This document shows, in pieces, positions 25,596 to 33,175 of a stretch of 58,653 nucleotides of DNA. This DNA is from Bacilli bacterium (GTDB lineage Bacteria; Bacillota_I; Bacilli_A; RF39; UBA660). The stretch covers positions 1 through 58,653 of the forward strand of contig JAFQES010000005.1 in assembly GCA_017398945.1 (NCBI GenBank). The letters are read 5' to 3'. Below the pieces are notes generated by a model that was given only the letters and a program-made list of their open reading frames with translations, did no database searches and was not told where the DNA came from. Every line of letters starts with the position of its first letter. Position 1 is the stretch's first letter. The translations under genes were made by a program, and so were the position numbers.

Positions 25596-25688
25596 GGAGG
25601 AATACCCAAGTCCGGTTGAAGGGATCGGTCTTGAAAACCGACAGGTCGTTAACGCGGCGCAGGGGTTCGAATCCCTTTTCCTCCGCCA
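25596..25688 (+). tRNA. tRNA-Ser (TGA)
   Basis: 93 bases with a long variable arm and encoded CCA. Anticodon loop CTTGAAA gives TGA. The discriminator base is G, so the 3' end GCCA can pair with the TGGC of the serS T-box at 48926-49146. Confidence 0.95.
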
Positions 25689-25705
25689 TTTTAAATTTAT
25701 CATAT

Positions 25706-25782
<77 letters not shown>

Positions 25783-25783
25783 T

Positions 25784-25859
25784 GGTTCCGTGGTGTAGTG
25801 GTTATCACGTCTGCCTGTCACGCAGAAGATCGCCGGTTCGAACCCGGTCGGAACCGCCA
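25784..25859 (+). tRNA. tRNA-Asp (GTC)
   Basis: 76 bases with encoded CCA. Acceptor GGTTCCG/CGGAACC, anticodon loop CTGTCAC gives GTC. It starts one base after the CCA of tRNA-fMet. Confidence 0.95.
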
Positions 25860-25862
25860 TTT

Positions 25863-25938
<76 letters not shown>

Positions 25939-25950
25939 GAAATAAAATTA

Positions 25951-25974
25951 AACTCGATTTATCGAGTTTTTTTG
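25951..25974. terminator. Terminator shared by the tRNA operon and the DUF1003 gene
   Basis: AACTCGAT (25951-25958) and ATCGAGTT (25961-25968) form an 8-bp stem followed by seven T on the plus strand. The stop codon of the convergent DUF1003 gene lies in the loop. Confidence 0.8.
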
Positions 25975-26459
25975 TTTTTTATTATTTTTATAATTTTATT
26001 CTGATTATTTATTATTTGATGAATTTCATCATGTAGTTGCTCTAGTATTAATTCACTTTTTAAATCTACTTTATAATCATTTTTACTACGTAATGAATCT
26101 TTTTTTGCCGCCCTATTTTGACTCATCATAATAACAGGAGCCTGTAAAGCTGCTATACACGATAACAATAAATTTAAAAAAGTAAATGGATAAGGATCAA
26201 TATCCTCTACAATTAAATTAAATACAACCCAAACAGTCAAAAACAAAATAAACCCTATAATAAATCTCCAACTTCCTGCTACAGCAGTTATTTTATCAGC
26301 AAGCTTATCTGATTTTGTTTCATTTTCTTCCTCTTGTTTATCTACATCTACTGCTAAATTTTGATCAAATAAAAGTTGCATCATTTGTTCTTCATCTGAT
26401 ACATCTAAATCAGTATTTACTAACATTTTTACTATTTCTTTTTTTCTGTTTTTTTCCAT
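25959..26459 (-). CDS. DUF1003 membrane protein
   Basis: A 166-residue protein with the DUF1003 core: DKITAVAGSWRFIIGF, a first helix (about 68-90), DIDPYPFTFLNLLLSCIAALQAPVIMMSQNRAAKKDSLRSKNDYKVDLKSEL, where the invariant DPYPF, LNL and MMSQNR motifs are seen, then a LHDEIHQI helix. Two transmembrane segments with cytoplasmic ends. The function of the family is unknown. The C-terminus is Lys/Asn-rich and its last codons form part of the tRNA operon terminator. Confidence 0.88.
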   Translation of the reverse strand: MEKNRKKEIVKMLVNTDLDVSDEEQMMQLLFDQNLAVDVDKQEEENETKSDKLADKITAVAGSWRFIIGFILFLTVWVVFNLIVEDIDPYPFTFLNLLLSCIAALQAPVIMMSQNRAAKKDSLRSKNDYKVDLKSELILEQLHDEIHQIINNQNKIIKIIKNKKTR

Positions 26460-26539
26460 TTTAAAGCCCTCTAATAATATAATGGACTACTAACCTTTTT
26501 TTAATGCCTTTTTTCAGTTAAATTAACTAAATGACATAT

Positions 26540-26971
26540 CTATGTTTCACTGTCAAACGGCATTGGTACTCTCTCCCACCCAAAAAATTAGTAATTGTTT
26601 TTATTAAAGGTATTAAATTTTAAAGTACAAAATATTGATTTTTCTAAGTCTTTTCTAATATAATCAGCCATAGGCATGAAAATCAAAAAATAAACTTCTA
26701 GCCAACATAGGTAAGCCTCTTAATTTTGAACCGTGAACAAAATAACTACAATCTTTCTTACCTGATCTAACATCTAGCCAACTTTCAGCCGCCATAATTA
26801 GTTTTTTAGTCGGATCATCATGAATTTCTTCATCAACGTCATAATTAACCCAACGAACTTCTTCTTCATTATAATACTGACATATTTAGCTAACTTTTTA
26901 TAATCTATCTTCTCTTCTAAATGATCTTCAATATAATTAATTATCTCATTAAGTGATTTGTATATATTCAT
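26540..26971 (-). pseudogene. Decayed AraC-like regulator / unknown-domain remnant
   Basis: From the ATG at 26971 (GAGGTCT upstream) the frame reads MNIYKSLNEIINYIEDHLEE and continues to LAKYV, the start of an AraC-type HTH, then leaves the family. In another frame (26664-26885) the DNA encodes a protein-like stretch with MAAESWLDVRSGKKDCSYF and LRGLPMLARSLFFDFHA, and further frames continue as MADYIRKDLEKS and, past a stop, FFGWERVPMP. Several frameshifts and stops separate the pieces, so the locus is dead. I cannot name the C-terminal family. The surrounding gap 26460-27149 holds nothing else I recognise. Confidence 0.6.
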
Positions 26972-27149
26972 AGACCTCAACTCCACCGAAAATCTAAGAC
27001 TATTATACCCTATTTCCATTCTAAAGATAAATAAAAAACAAATATCAAAAAAAGATTAACTTATAAATACTTATTTATTATTAACAGCAAATTTATAAAT
27101 ACAGAATGAAATTTTTTATTTAGATCAAAATAATATTAAAGGTGAAATT

Positions 27150-27620
27150 ATGAATAAAAAGAAATTAAAAATATTAGGAATTATGTTAGCTTTTGGAATA
27201 TGTTTTCCCCTTCATTTTTTATATGATAAATTTCCATCATTTATCACAAGTATTTTTGCTCCCGTAAACGAAAGTATTTTAGAACATATGAAAATATTAT
27301 TTGGAAGCATTATTCTTTCGGGAGTTATTCAAAAAGTTATTATTTTAATAAAAAAAGAAAAAATCAATAATATTTGCTTTTCCAATTTTGTTGCAGCTAT
27401 TTCTTCTATACCCATATTTTTAGTTATGTTTTTACCGATTTATTCTATCATTGGTGAAAATATAATTATTACTATATTTATAATGCTTTTAGCCATTATA
27501 ATAGCTGAATTCATTTCATATATAATTATGAATAAAAAAGATTTTAAATTAGAAAAAATAACGATTATTTTCGTTATTCTCGTCTATGTAATATTTATGC
27601 TTTTAACTAAATTGTTTTAG
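27150..27620 (+). CDS. DUF6512-like polytopic membrane protein
   Basis: A 156-residue protein with four or five transmembrane helices. The N-terminal part holds FPLHFLYDKFP and PVNESILEHMKILF, the conserved loop of the small DUF6512-type family (His, Asn and Glu around the first periplasmic loop). Function unknown. AAAGGTGAAATT precedes the ATG and the gene is transcribed alone. Confidence 0.7.
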   Translation: MNKKKLKILGIMLAFGICFPLHFLYDKFPSFITSIFAPVNESILEHMKILFGSIILSGVIQKVIILIKKEKINNICFSNFVAAISSIPIFLVMFLPIYSIIGENIIITIFIMLLAIIIAEFISYIIMNKKDFKLEKITIIFVILVYVIFMLLTKLF

Positions 27621-27640
27621 CTAATTATATTATTCCTTTT

Positions 27641-28435
27641 TTACTTTGTATAATCTATAGCCAAATCGTCAACTACTTCAAACCGATGTTGTTGATGGGT
27701 AATGTTGCCTTTTTTATCAGGATCAATTTCTTCAAAAAACATATCAGCAGATCTAACCCAAGTATTTAATTCATTATGATTGTATAAACTTCTATATACT
27801 ACTACATATTCTTTTGTTTCTGAATCTAAACAAATATTTTCTATATAGTAATAATTACCTTTGAAATGTCTTACTACTTTCCCTATATAATCTTTGTATA
27901 CTTTAGATCCTTTTAATCCATCTTCATTTTGATATGAAGAATTTTTTTCATTACCATACAATAAATCCTCACTTACTGCTTCATTCATTTTTTCAAAAAC
28001 AACTTGAGCGATTTGCATTTTAGGCATCAAAATATATGTATTTGGAGAATGATTAGTTATTGTAATATTTAGTTTACCTTTAAAACCAGGATTTATATGT
28101 TGGATTGTTGTAAAAAGTCCCAATCTATTAAAAGATGTTCTACCACGAATAGAGCCACCTACATCGTCTGGCATATTAAACTCATCTTCTAAGCCAACTA
28201 GCAAACACTCTCCCGGTTTAAATTCATACCCATTAGATATATCTACTTTTTCATACATACTATCTATCTTTTGAACATCAATTAAAGAAATTTTAGAAGA
28301 TTCATTTTTAAACTTTAAAATATAATCATTAACAGTTAAATCATACGATGATGAATGAATATTATTATAATTTCCTTCTTTAATTAAAACATCATTTTGC
28401 ATTAATTTCTTTATTGTACTACCATTTAAAATCAT
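27641..28435 (-). CDS. dCTP deaminase/dUTPase-like protein fused to a DUF1653 domain
   Basis: Residues 1-165 have the dCTP deaminase fold: HSSSYDLTVND, the SIRGRTSFNRLGL segment with the catalytic-loop Ser-Arg, INPGFKGKLNITITNHSP and the conserved Gln in KMQIAQVVFEK. Deamination would feed dUMP synthesis; whether it deaminates dCTP or cleaves dUTP cannot be told. Residues about 185-255 match DUF1653 (GKVVRHFKGNYYYIENI, VVYRSLYNHNELNTWVRSADMFFEE). The fusion is unusual. Start at the second of two ATG codons (GGAGG then 5 bases). Next to rfbB with a 19-base gap, probable operon. Confidence 0.82.
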   Translation of the reverse strand: MILNGSTIKKLMQNDVLIKEGNYNNIHSSSYDLTVNDYILKFKNESSKISLIDVQKIDSMYEKVDISNGYEFKPGECLLVGLEDEFNMPDDVGGSIRGRTSFNRLGLFTTIQHINPGFKGKLNITITNHSPNTYILMPKMQIAQVVFEKMNEAVSEDLLYGNEKNSSYQNEDGLKGSKVYKDYIGKVVRHFKGNYYYIENICLDSETKEYVVVYRSLYNHNELNTWVRSADMFFEEIDPDKKGNITHQQHRFEVVDDLAIDYTK

Positions 28436-28454
28436 CATATCCTCCGTATGCTTT

Positions 28455-29405
28455 CTATCTATTTTTTAAAAACCAATTAATAGTTTCATGTATTCCTTTG
28501 TTAAAATCATATTTTCTATCCCATTTTAGTTGCTGTTCAATCTTTTTGGAATTTATAGAATATTTTAAATCATGCCCCGGTCGATCTTCTGTATAACAAA
28601 TTAGCGATTCATTACCATTCACTAACTTTAATATTCTTTTTATTACATCGATATTTTTCTTTTTTGATTGACCACTTACATTATAAATTTCTCCAATTAC
28701 TCCTTTATGAAGTATTAAATCAATTGCTGTAACATGATCGTAAACATAAATCCAATCTCTTACATTTTGCCCACTACCAAAAACTGATATAGGCTCATTA
28801 TTTAATGCTCTTTTTATTACTAATGGTATTAAAGCTCTATCAGATTGATGAGGTCCATAATTATTCGTACACCTTGAAATTGTAACATTTAACCCATATG
28901 TTCTGTAATAAGATAAAACTAGCATGTCAGCAGCCGCTTTACTTGCCGAATAAGGATTAGATGGTTTTAAAATGGCTTGTTCCGTAAAACTTTTTCTAGA
29001 ATCCAAAGGTAAATCACCATATACTTCATCAGTAGAAATTTGATGAAATCTTTTAACACCATATTTTAAACATGCATTCATTAAAATTGCTGTACCTATC
29101 ACATTAGTTTGTATAAAAACATTAGGATTTTCAATTGAATAATCAACTGCAATTTCAGCCGCAAAATTGACAACACAATCAAATTTTTCTTTTTCAAACA
29201 AATTATCAATTAAAGTTTTATCAGTTATATCACCTTTTATAAATTTAAAATTAGAATAATTCATTATATTTACTAAATTTTTTTCATTTTGTTTATAAAC
29301 CAAACTATCAATGCAAACAAAACTATAATTTTTATATTTATTTAACATATATTCTAAAAAGTTGCTACCAATAAACCCGGCACCACCTGTAACTAATAAC
29401 TTCAT
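28455..29405 (-). CDS. rfbB: dTDP-glucose 4,6-dehydratase-like NAD(P)-dependent SDR
   Basis: Extended short-chain dehydrogenase of 316 residues with the Rossmann motif TGGAGFIGSN, the catalytic STDEVYGD (Asp-Glu after Thr), YSASK with the Tyr-Lys pair, NNYGPHQ and SVFGSGQNVRDWIYVYDH. This set points to the dTDP-glucose 4,6-dehydratase subfamily of surface-sugar synthesis. The usual FAAESHVDRSI segment reads FAAEIAVDYSI, so the conserved His and Arg are lost and the substrate may differ. No rfbA, rfbC or rfbD is nearby; the neighbour is the nucleotide deaminase fusion. Confidence 0.8.
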   Translation of the reverse strand: MKLLVTGGAGFIGSNFLEYMLNKYKNYSFVCIDSLVYKQNEKNLVNIMNYSNFKFIKGDITDKTLIDNLFEKEKFDCVVNFAAEIAVDYSIENPNVFIQTNVIGTAILMNACLKYGVKRFHQISTDEVYGDLPLDSRKSFTEQAILKPSNPYSASKAAADMLVLSYYRTYGLNVTISRCTNNYGPHQSDRALIPLVIKRALNNEPISVFGSGQNVRDWIYVYDHVTAIDLILHKGVIGEIYNVSGQSKKKNIDVIKRILKLVNGNESLICYTEDRPGHDLKYSINSKKIEQQLKWDRKYDFNKGIHETINWFLKNR

Positions 29406-29486
29406 AATCTCTTCCTAACTTCTTAAACATATTTATTATAACATATATTATATATTTATTCCGGTTATTTCCTAAAAATTTATATC

Positions 29487-30182
29487 TTATTTTTCTATAT
29501 TTTTATTTATATAAATCGCGTAAACTAAAGGAACTATTATTAAAAACGCAGACGCTATATATGATGACATTGCATTTTCAACATTAAATATCGAAAGAGA
29601 ATTAACTAAAGAGTGTGTTATTATGCAAGGAATAAGTGATTTACTTTTATAAAATATAATAACAAATAAATACCCTATCGATGTTGCATAACATATTTGC
29701 AACAAAGTCGGGATAATCTCTGCGCCATTAAGTAGATTAATAATATGTCCCACCCCAAAAGTAATTGCGCTTACAATTATTGCCATTTTAATGTTATCCT
29801 TTGCCATCATTTTAAATAAAAATCCTCTAAAAATAATTTCTTCTATAAATCCAATATTAATCATCGTTAAAATATGAAAAATAATTTCACTTGCTGAATT
29901 ATTAATATTAATTCCGTTCCAAAGATTAACTGATACAATAAAAAATAAGGGGATAAAATACAAATAATCTTTTGCCTTTGTTACTTTTGTCAATCCATAA
30001 TATGTTGTTCTTTTTAGTATTATTATTAACGTAATTAAAAATATAGAAAATATAGTATTTATAATTGCACTTCTATAATCCTCAATCCCAAAATTTTGGA
30101 TACAATACGAATTTATTAAAATATAAACTAATATTAATAATACACAAAACAAAGGTTCATTTTTTTCAAATGTTTTTTTCAT
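29487..30182 (-). CDS. CPBP-family intramembrane glutamic endopeptidase
   Basis: A 231-residue polytopic membrane protein with the CPBP/Abi signature: FIEEIIFRGFLFKMM (E-E-x-x-x-R) near residue 120, FGVGHIINL and the later ITHSLVNSLS, giving the catalytic Glu and His set. Homologues process prenylated proteins or give bacteriocin immunity; no bacteriocin gene is nearby, so the substrate is unknown. Gap of 27 bases to the upstream Nudix gene suggests one transcript. Confidence 0.85.
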   Translation of the reverse strand: MKKTFEKNEPLFCVLLILVYILINSYCIQNFGIEDYRSAIINTIFSIFLITLIIILKRTTYYGLTKVTKAKDYLYFIPLFFIVSVNLWNGININNSASEIIFHILTMINIGFIEEIIFRGFLFKMMAKDNIKMAIIVSAITFGVGHIINLLNGAEIIPTLLQICYATSIGYLFVIIFYKSKSLIPCIITHSLVNSLSIFNVENAMSSYIASAFLIIVPLVYAIYINKNIEK

Positions 30183-30209
30183 AAATATATCTCACTTTCA
30201 AACTACGTC

Positions 30210-30707
30210 TCATAAAATAATTTCAAATATTTTATTAAAAACATATAAATCCTTGGCAAGTAAATTTGAATCAATTATATTTTTTAATTCGTTGGCTGTA
30301 ACTAATTTAAAGCATTCTACTTCTTTTTTTTGAATCGTAATTTTTTTAACATCTATTTCTTTTTTTACTATAAAAACATCGTGAAATTGATACTTATCAT
30401 CAAAACCAATATTTGAATACATTTGTTTTAAATCTCTTTCGCTCAAATCAAGATTTAGTTCTTCTTTTGCTTCTCTAAGTATTGCATCTACCGAATTTTC
30501 ACCAGAAAGAACGTGTCCTGCTACCGCACAATCCCATAAACCAGGATTACTTTTTTTATTAAAAGACCTTTGCTGAATTAATATTTTTTCATTTGTAATG
30601 ATCCACAGGTATACAATTCTATAAATATCTTTAGCCTTTGAAGCATCTTGTCTCGACTTAACTCCTATTTTATTCCCGTCCATATCTAATATATCTACAT
30701 ATTCCAT
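30210..30707 (-). CDS. Nudix hydrolase (YfcD/IDI-like)
   Basis: A 165-residue protein with the complete Nudix box G-x5-E-x7-R-E-A-K-E-E-L-N-L in GHVLSGENSVDAILREAKEELNL (about 66-88). The N-terminal EYVDILDMDGNKIGVKSR and the WDCAVAGHV segment place it with the YfcD/isopentenyl-isomerase-like branch, whose substrates are uncertain. A TATAAT with an extended TG lies upstream of the start (about 30749-30756). Confidence 0.88.
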   Translation of the reverse strand: MEYVDILDMDGNKIGVKSRQDASKAKDIYRIVYLWIITNEKILIQQRSFNKKSNPGLWDCAVAGHVLSGENSVDAILREAKEELNLDLSERDLKQMYSNIGFDDKYQFHDVFIVKKEIDVKKITIQKKEVECFKLVTANELKNIIDSNLLAKDLYVFNKIFEIIL

Positions 30708-30824
30708 ATTTTCTATCCCTTCAAAATATTTTTATTTATTTAATTATATTATACCATACGTTTTCGATTGTTTTTAGTTTTACTTTTGGCTTATCAGCTA
30801 AAATTTAATTAAAAAAAGAAAAGA

Positions 30825-30852
30825 TTGACATCCTTGATTTTATCTTTATAAT
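30825..30852 (+). promoter_or_regulatory. Promoter of the DUF3419-like gene
   Basis: TTGACA (30825-30830) and TATAAT (30847-30852), 16 bases apart, with AAAGGAG upstream of the ATG at 30876. Confidence 0.75.
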
Positions 30853-30875
30853 AAAAACAATTAAAGGAGAAGAAT

Positions 30876-31682
30876 ATGACCAGTCTAGAAAAAGATATAG
30901 AGGTAGCTTTAAAACTACTCTACAAAGAACAACTGACAGAGGAAGAATGGAATCATTACAACAGAATTTATCCATGGTCAAATGAAGACATTTATAATTA
31001 TTATAATTATGAAGATTTAACTAATAAAAACGCGTTATGTATAACTTCATCTGGAGACCACATTCTATATGCCGTTGCAGCAGGAGCAAATAATATAGAT
31101 GCTTTTGACAAGAATAGACTATGTAAATATTATGCCGCCTTAAAAATAGCTTTAATTTTATCTCAAGATGAAAAAACATTTTTTAAGCTAATCAATTGTA
31201 GAAGTAAATGCATTATTTCTAAAAGCATTAATTTACAAGAAATAGAACCATTTATAGATGAAACATACTATACATTTTGGAAAGAAATTACCAGTTCAAG
31301 AAAGTTTAAACATAATAAAATACTATTTAGATTCGATGGATCACCGCAACAAATTCGTTTAAATTATAATAATCTAAGAAATTCATTAAATGAAGCTACA
31401 ATAAATTATATCGATGCAGATGCAAATCTTTTTTTAAAACAAGCGCAAAAATACTATGACGCAATATTCTTGTCAAATATTATAGAATGGGAACATTATT
31501 TAGATAGGAATTTTATTTTATCCTCTTTTATTAATTTATTAAACAATAATGGTGTTATATACGATTATTGTCACAAAAGATTTATAAATTCGTTAAACTT
31601 TTGGAATAATGAACCAGAGTCTATAATTAATAACAGAGTACTAGTATACAGAAATAAAAAACAAACTATTTCTAGCAAATAG
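30876..31682 (+). CDS. DUF3419-like SAM-binding protein
   Basis: A 268-residue protein. The central segment ALCITSSGDHILYAVAAGANNIDAFDKNRLCKYYAALKIALIL is a Rossmann SAM-binding motif of the DUF3419 kind (T-S-S-G-D, then A-F-D). The family includes BtaA, which transfers the 3-amino-3-carboxypropyl group of SAM to diacylglycerol to make betaine lipids. The C-terminal half has a NIIEWEHYLDR segment and could be the acceptor side. A betaine-lipid role is inference: no BtaB methyltransferase is adjacent. It has its own promoter and a terminator that includes its last codons. Confidence 0.65.
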   Translation: MTSLEKDIEVALKLLYKEQLTEEEWNHYNRIYPWSNEDIYNYYNYEDLTNKNALCITSSGDHILYAVAAGANNIDAFDKNRLCKYYAALKIALILSQDEKTFFKLINCRSKCIISKSINLQEIEPFIDETYYTFWKEITSSRKFKHNKILFRFDGSPQQIRLNYNNLRNSLNEATINYIDADANLFLKQAQKYYDAIFLSNIIEWEHYLDRNFILSSFINLLNNNGVIYDYCHKRFINSLNFWNNEPESIINNRVLVYRNKKQTISSK

Positions 31683-31700
31683 AAAATAGTTTGTTTTTTA
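31657..31700. terminator. Terminator at the end of the DUF3419-like gene
   Basis: AAAACAAACTATTT (31659-31672) and its exact complement (31685-31698) form a 14-bp stem with a 12-base loop that holds the gene's last codons and stop (31682). It also lies downstream of tRNA-Thr on the other strand. Confidence 0.75.
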
Positions 31701-31711
31701 AATTTATAAAA

Positions 31712-31785
31712 TGGTGCCGTAACAGTGAATTGAACACTGATTAAAGCCTTACCATGGCCTCGTAATACCATTATACTATTACGGC
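31712..31785 (-). tRNA. tRNA-Thr (GGT)
   Basis: 74 bases with encoded CCA. Acceptor GCCGTAA/TTACGGC is perfect, T-loop TTCAATT, anticodon stem AGGCC/GGCTT with loop ATGGTAA giving GGT. The D-arm (GTAT/ATAC type) is short and the base before the anticodon T is A, not C, so folding should be checked. Confidence 0.8.
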
Positions 31786-31795
31786 AAGTAATTTA

Positions 31796-31824
31796 ATTAT
31801 ATCAGACAATTTAATTACTTGCAA
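31796..31824 (-). promoter_or_regulatory. Promoter of tRNA-Thr
   Basis: On the minus strand TTGCAA (31819-31824) and TATAAT (31796-31801), 17 bases apart with an extended TG. The -35 box abuts the stop codon of the CDF gene. Confidence 0.75.
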
Positions 31825-32682
31825 TTATTTTGGATTAACATGCACCATACAATGTTTAACACTACTTATTGTGTCTTCTATTTTATCATGAACATCATGA
31901 GCTATTTCATGGGCTTTTTCAAAAGTTAAATTACGATCGGCTGTTATTTCTAAATCAATATAAATTTTATTACCAAATATTCTCGTTTTTAATTCATCAA
32001 TACCTAAAACTCCATCAGTTTCAAAAACCAAATTTTTAATTTGATCTACTGTTTCATCATCACATGATTTATCTATCATTTTGGATATAGCTTCTTTAAA
32101 TATATCTATTGAAACTTTAATAATTAATAAAGCAATAATTATACAAGCCGCAATATCAAAATACCATAAACCCATTATTGTTCCCGCAATACCTATTAAA
32201 CTTCCCACAGATGATAACGCATCACTTCTATGATGCCAAGCATCGGCTTTTAAAGCATCAGAATTAATTTTCTTCGCAGCTTTGATAGTATAATGATACA
32301 TCCACTCTTTTACTGCTATCGATATAACGGCAACTCCCAAAACAAATTTTGAAGGAACAACATAATCATGAGCTATTAAATTATTTATCCCTTCAACTCC
32401 AATTAATACACCTGTTACAAGAAGACAAAAAGCTAAAATAATTCCCGCTACATTTTCAAATCTTTCATGACCATAAGGATGAGATTCATCGGATTTTTTT
32501 CTAGCAATAATAAGACCAATAATAACAATAATTGTACTAAAAACATCAGAAAAACTATGCACACTATCAGAAATCATCGCTGAACTTTTACCAATAATTC
32601 CTGCGATTAATTTAAAGATTGCTAAAACAGCATTAACAATTATTGTAACAATAGAAACTTTAATACCTATTTTTTCATTCAT
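31825..32682 (-). CDS. Cation diffusion facilitator (CDF) metal transporter
   Basis: Exports divalent metals such as Zn or Fe in exchange for protons. The 285-residue protein has six transmembrane helices; metal sites are visible as MISDSVHSFSD (Asp/His of helix II) and DAWHHRSDALSS (helix V, H-H-x-x-D), and HPYGHERFE lies in the linking loop. The C-terminal cytoplasmic ACT-like domain (about 205-285) carries MVHVNP at the end. Substrate cannot be told. A tRNA-Thr promoter directly follows. Confidence 0.92.
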   Translation of the reverse strand: MNEKIGIKVSIVTIIVNAVLAIFKLIAGIIGKSSAMISDSVHSFSDVFSTIIVIIGLIIARKKSDESHPYGHERFENVAGIILAFCLLVTGVLIGVEGINNLIAHDYVVPSKFVLGVAVISIAVKEWMYHYTIKAAKKINSDALKADAWHHRSDALSSVGSLIGIAGTIMGLWYFDIAACIIIALLIIKVSIDIFKEAISKMIDKSCDDETVDQIKNLVFETDGVLGIDELKTRIFGNKIYIDLEITADRNLTFEKAHEIAHDVHDKIEDTISSVKHCMVHVNPK

Positions 32683-32734
32683 ATTTACCCTATCCTATTC
32701 TTTATATAGTATGTTGAAATTTTTATTTTGTGAC

Positions 32735-32759
32735 AAAAAAAATGACTAATAAAGCCATT
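32735..32759 (-). terminator. Terminator of tRNA-Ala
   Basis: AATGACT (32741-32747) pairs with AGCCATT (32753-32759, one G-U), with an 8-base T-run following on the minus strand. Confidence 0.6.
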
Positions 32760-32770
32760 AACATTCTAAT

Positions 32771-32847
32771 TGGTGGAGAATAAGGGATTCGAACCCTTGA
32801 CCCCCTGCGTGCAAGGCAGGTGCTCTAGCCAGCTGAGCTAATTCCCC
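32771..32847 (-). tRNA. tRNA-Ala (TGC)
   Basis: 77 bases with encoded CCA. Acceptor GGGGAAT/ATTCTCC, carrying one G-U pair at position 3-70, the alanine identity element. Anticodon loop CTTGCAC gives TGC. Confidence 0.95.
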
Positions 32848-32899
32848 AAGAGAACAAAACTATCTTATCATATTAGATAATTTTAATCAAGTGTTTTTT

Positions 32900-33100
32900 T
32901 TACTTATTTGCAATTTTTACTAATTTTTTTTCAACTTCTTCAAGCGCTCTACCAAGTTCTCTTTTGTTTTGATACTCATTTTCCTTCATTTGATAATGAC
33001 GAGTATCTAACATTTCTTTACTTCTTTTTGAAACAACATGAACAAGTTTATACTTTGAATCCACAATATTTAATATTTTATCAATTGATGGATATAACAT
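32900..33100 (-). CDS. rpoZ: RNA polymerase omega subunit
   Basis: A small RNA polymerase assembly subunit. MLYPSIDKILNIVDSKYKLVHVVSKRSKEM is the omega signature (Pro-Ser-Ile-Asp, then the V-x-x-x-x-x-R motif), and the C-terminal NKRELGRALEEVEKKLVKI matches the GKALEE end. I use the ATG at 33100 (66 residues), with AAGGAC ten bases upstream; a GTG three codons earlier overlaps the ribosome-binding site. In Bacillus rpoZ sits with gmk and priA; here it stands alone next to the DUF2779 gene. Confidence 0.85.
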   Translation of the reverse strand: MLYPSIDKILNIVDSKYKLVHVVSKRSKEMLDTRHYQMKENEYQNKRELGRALEEVEKKLVKIANK

Positions 33101-33175
33101 TTTTATCACGTCCTTACACTTTTATAATACTAAAAAACATGTAAAGCATTCAACTAAATCGTCAACATTTGACAA

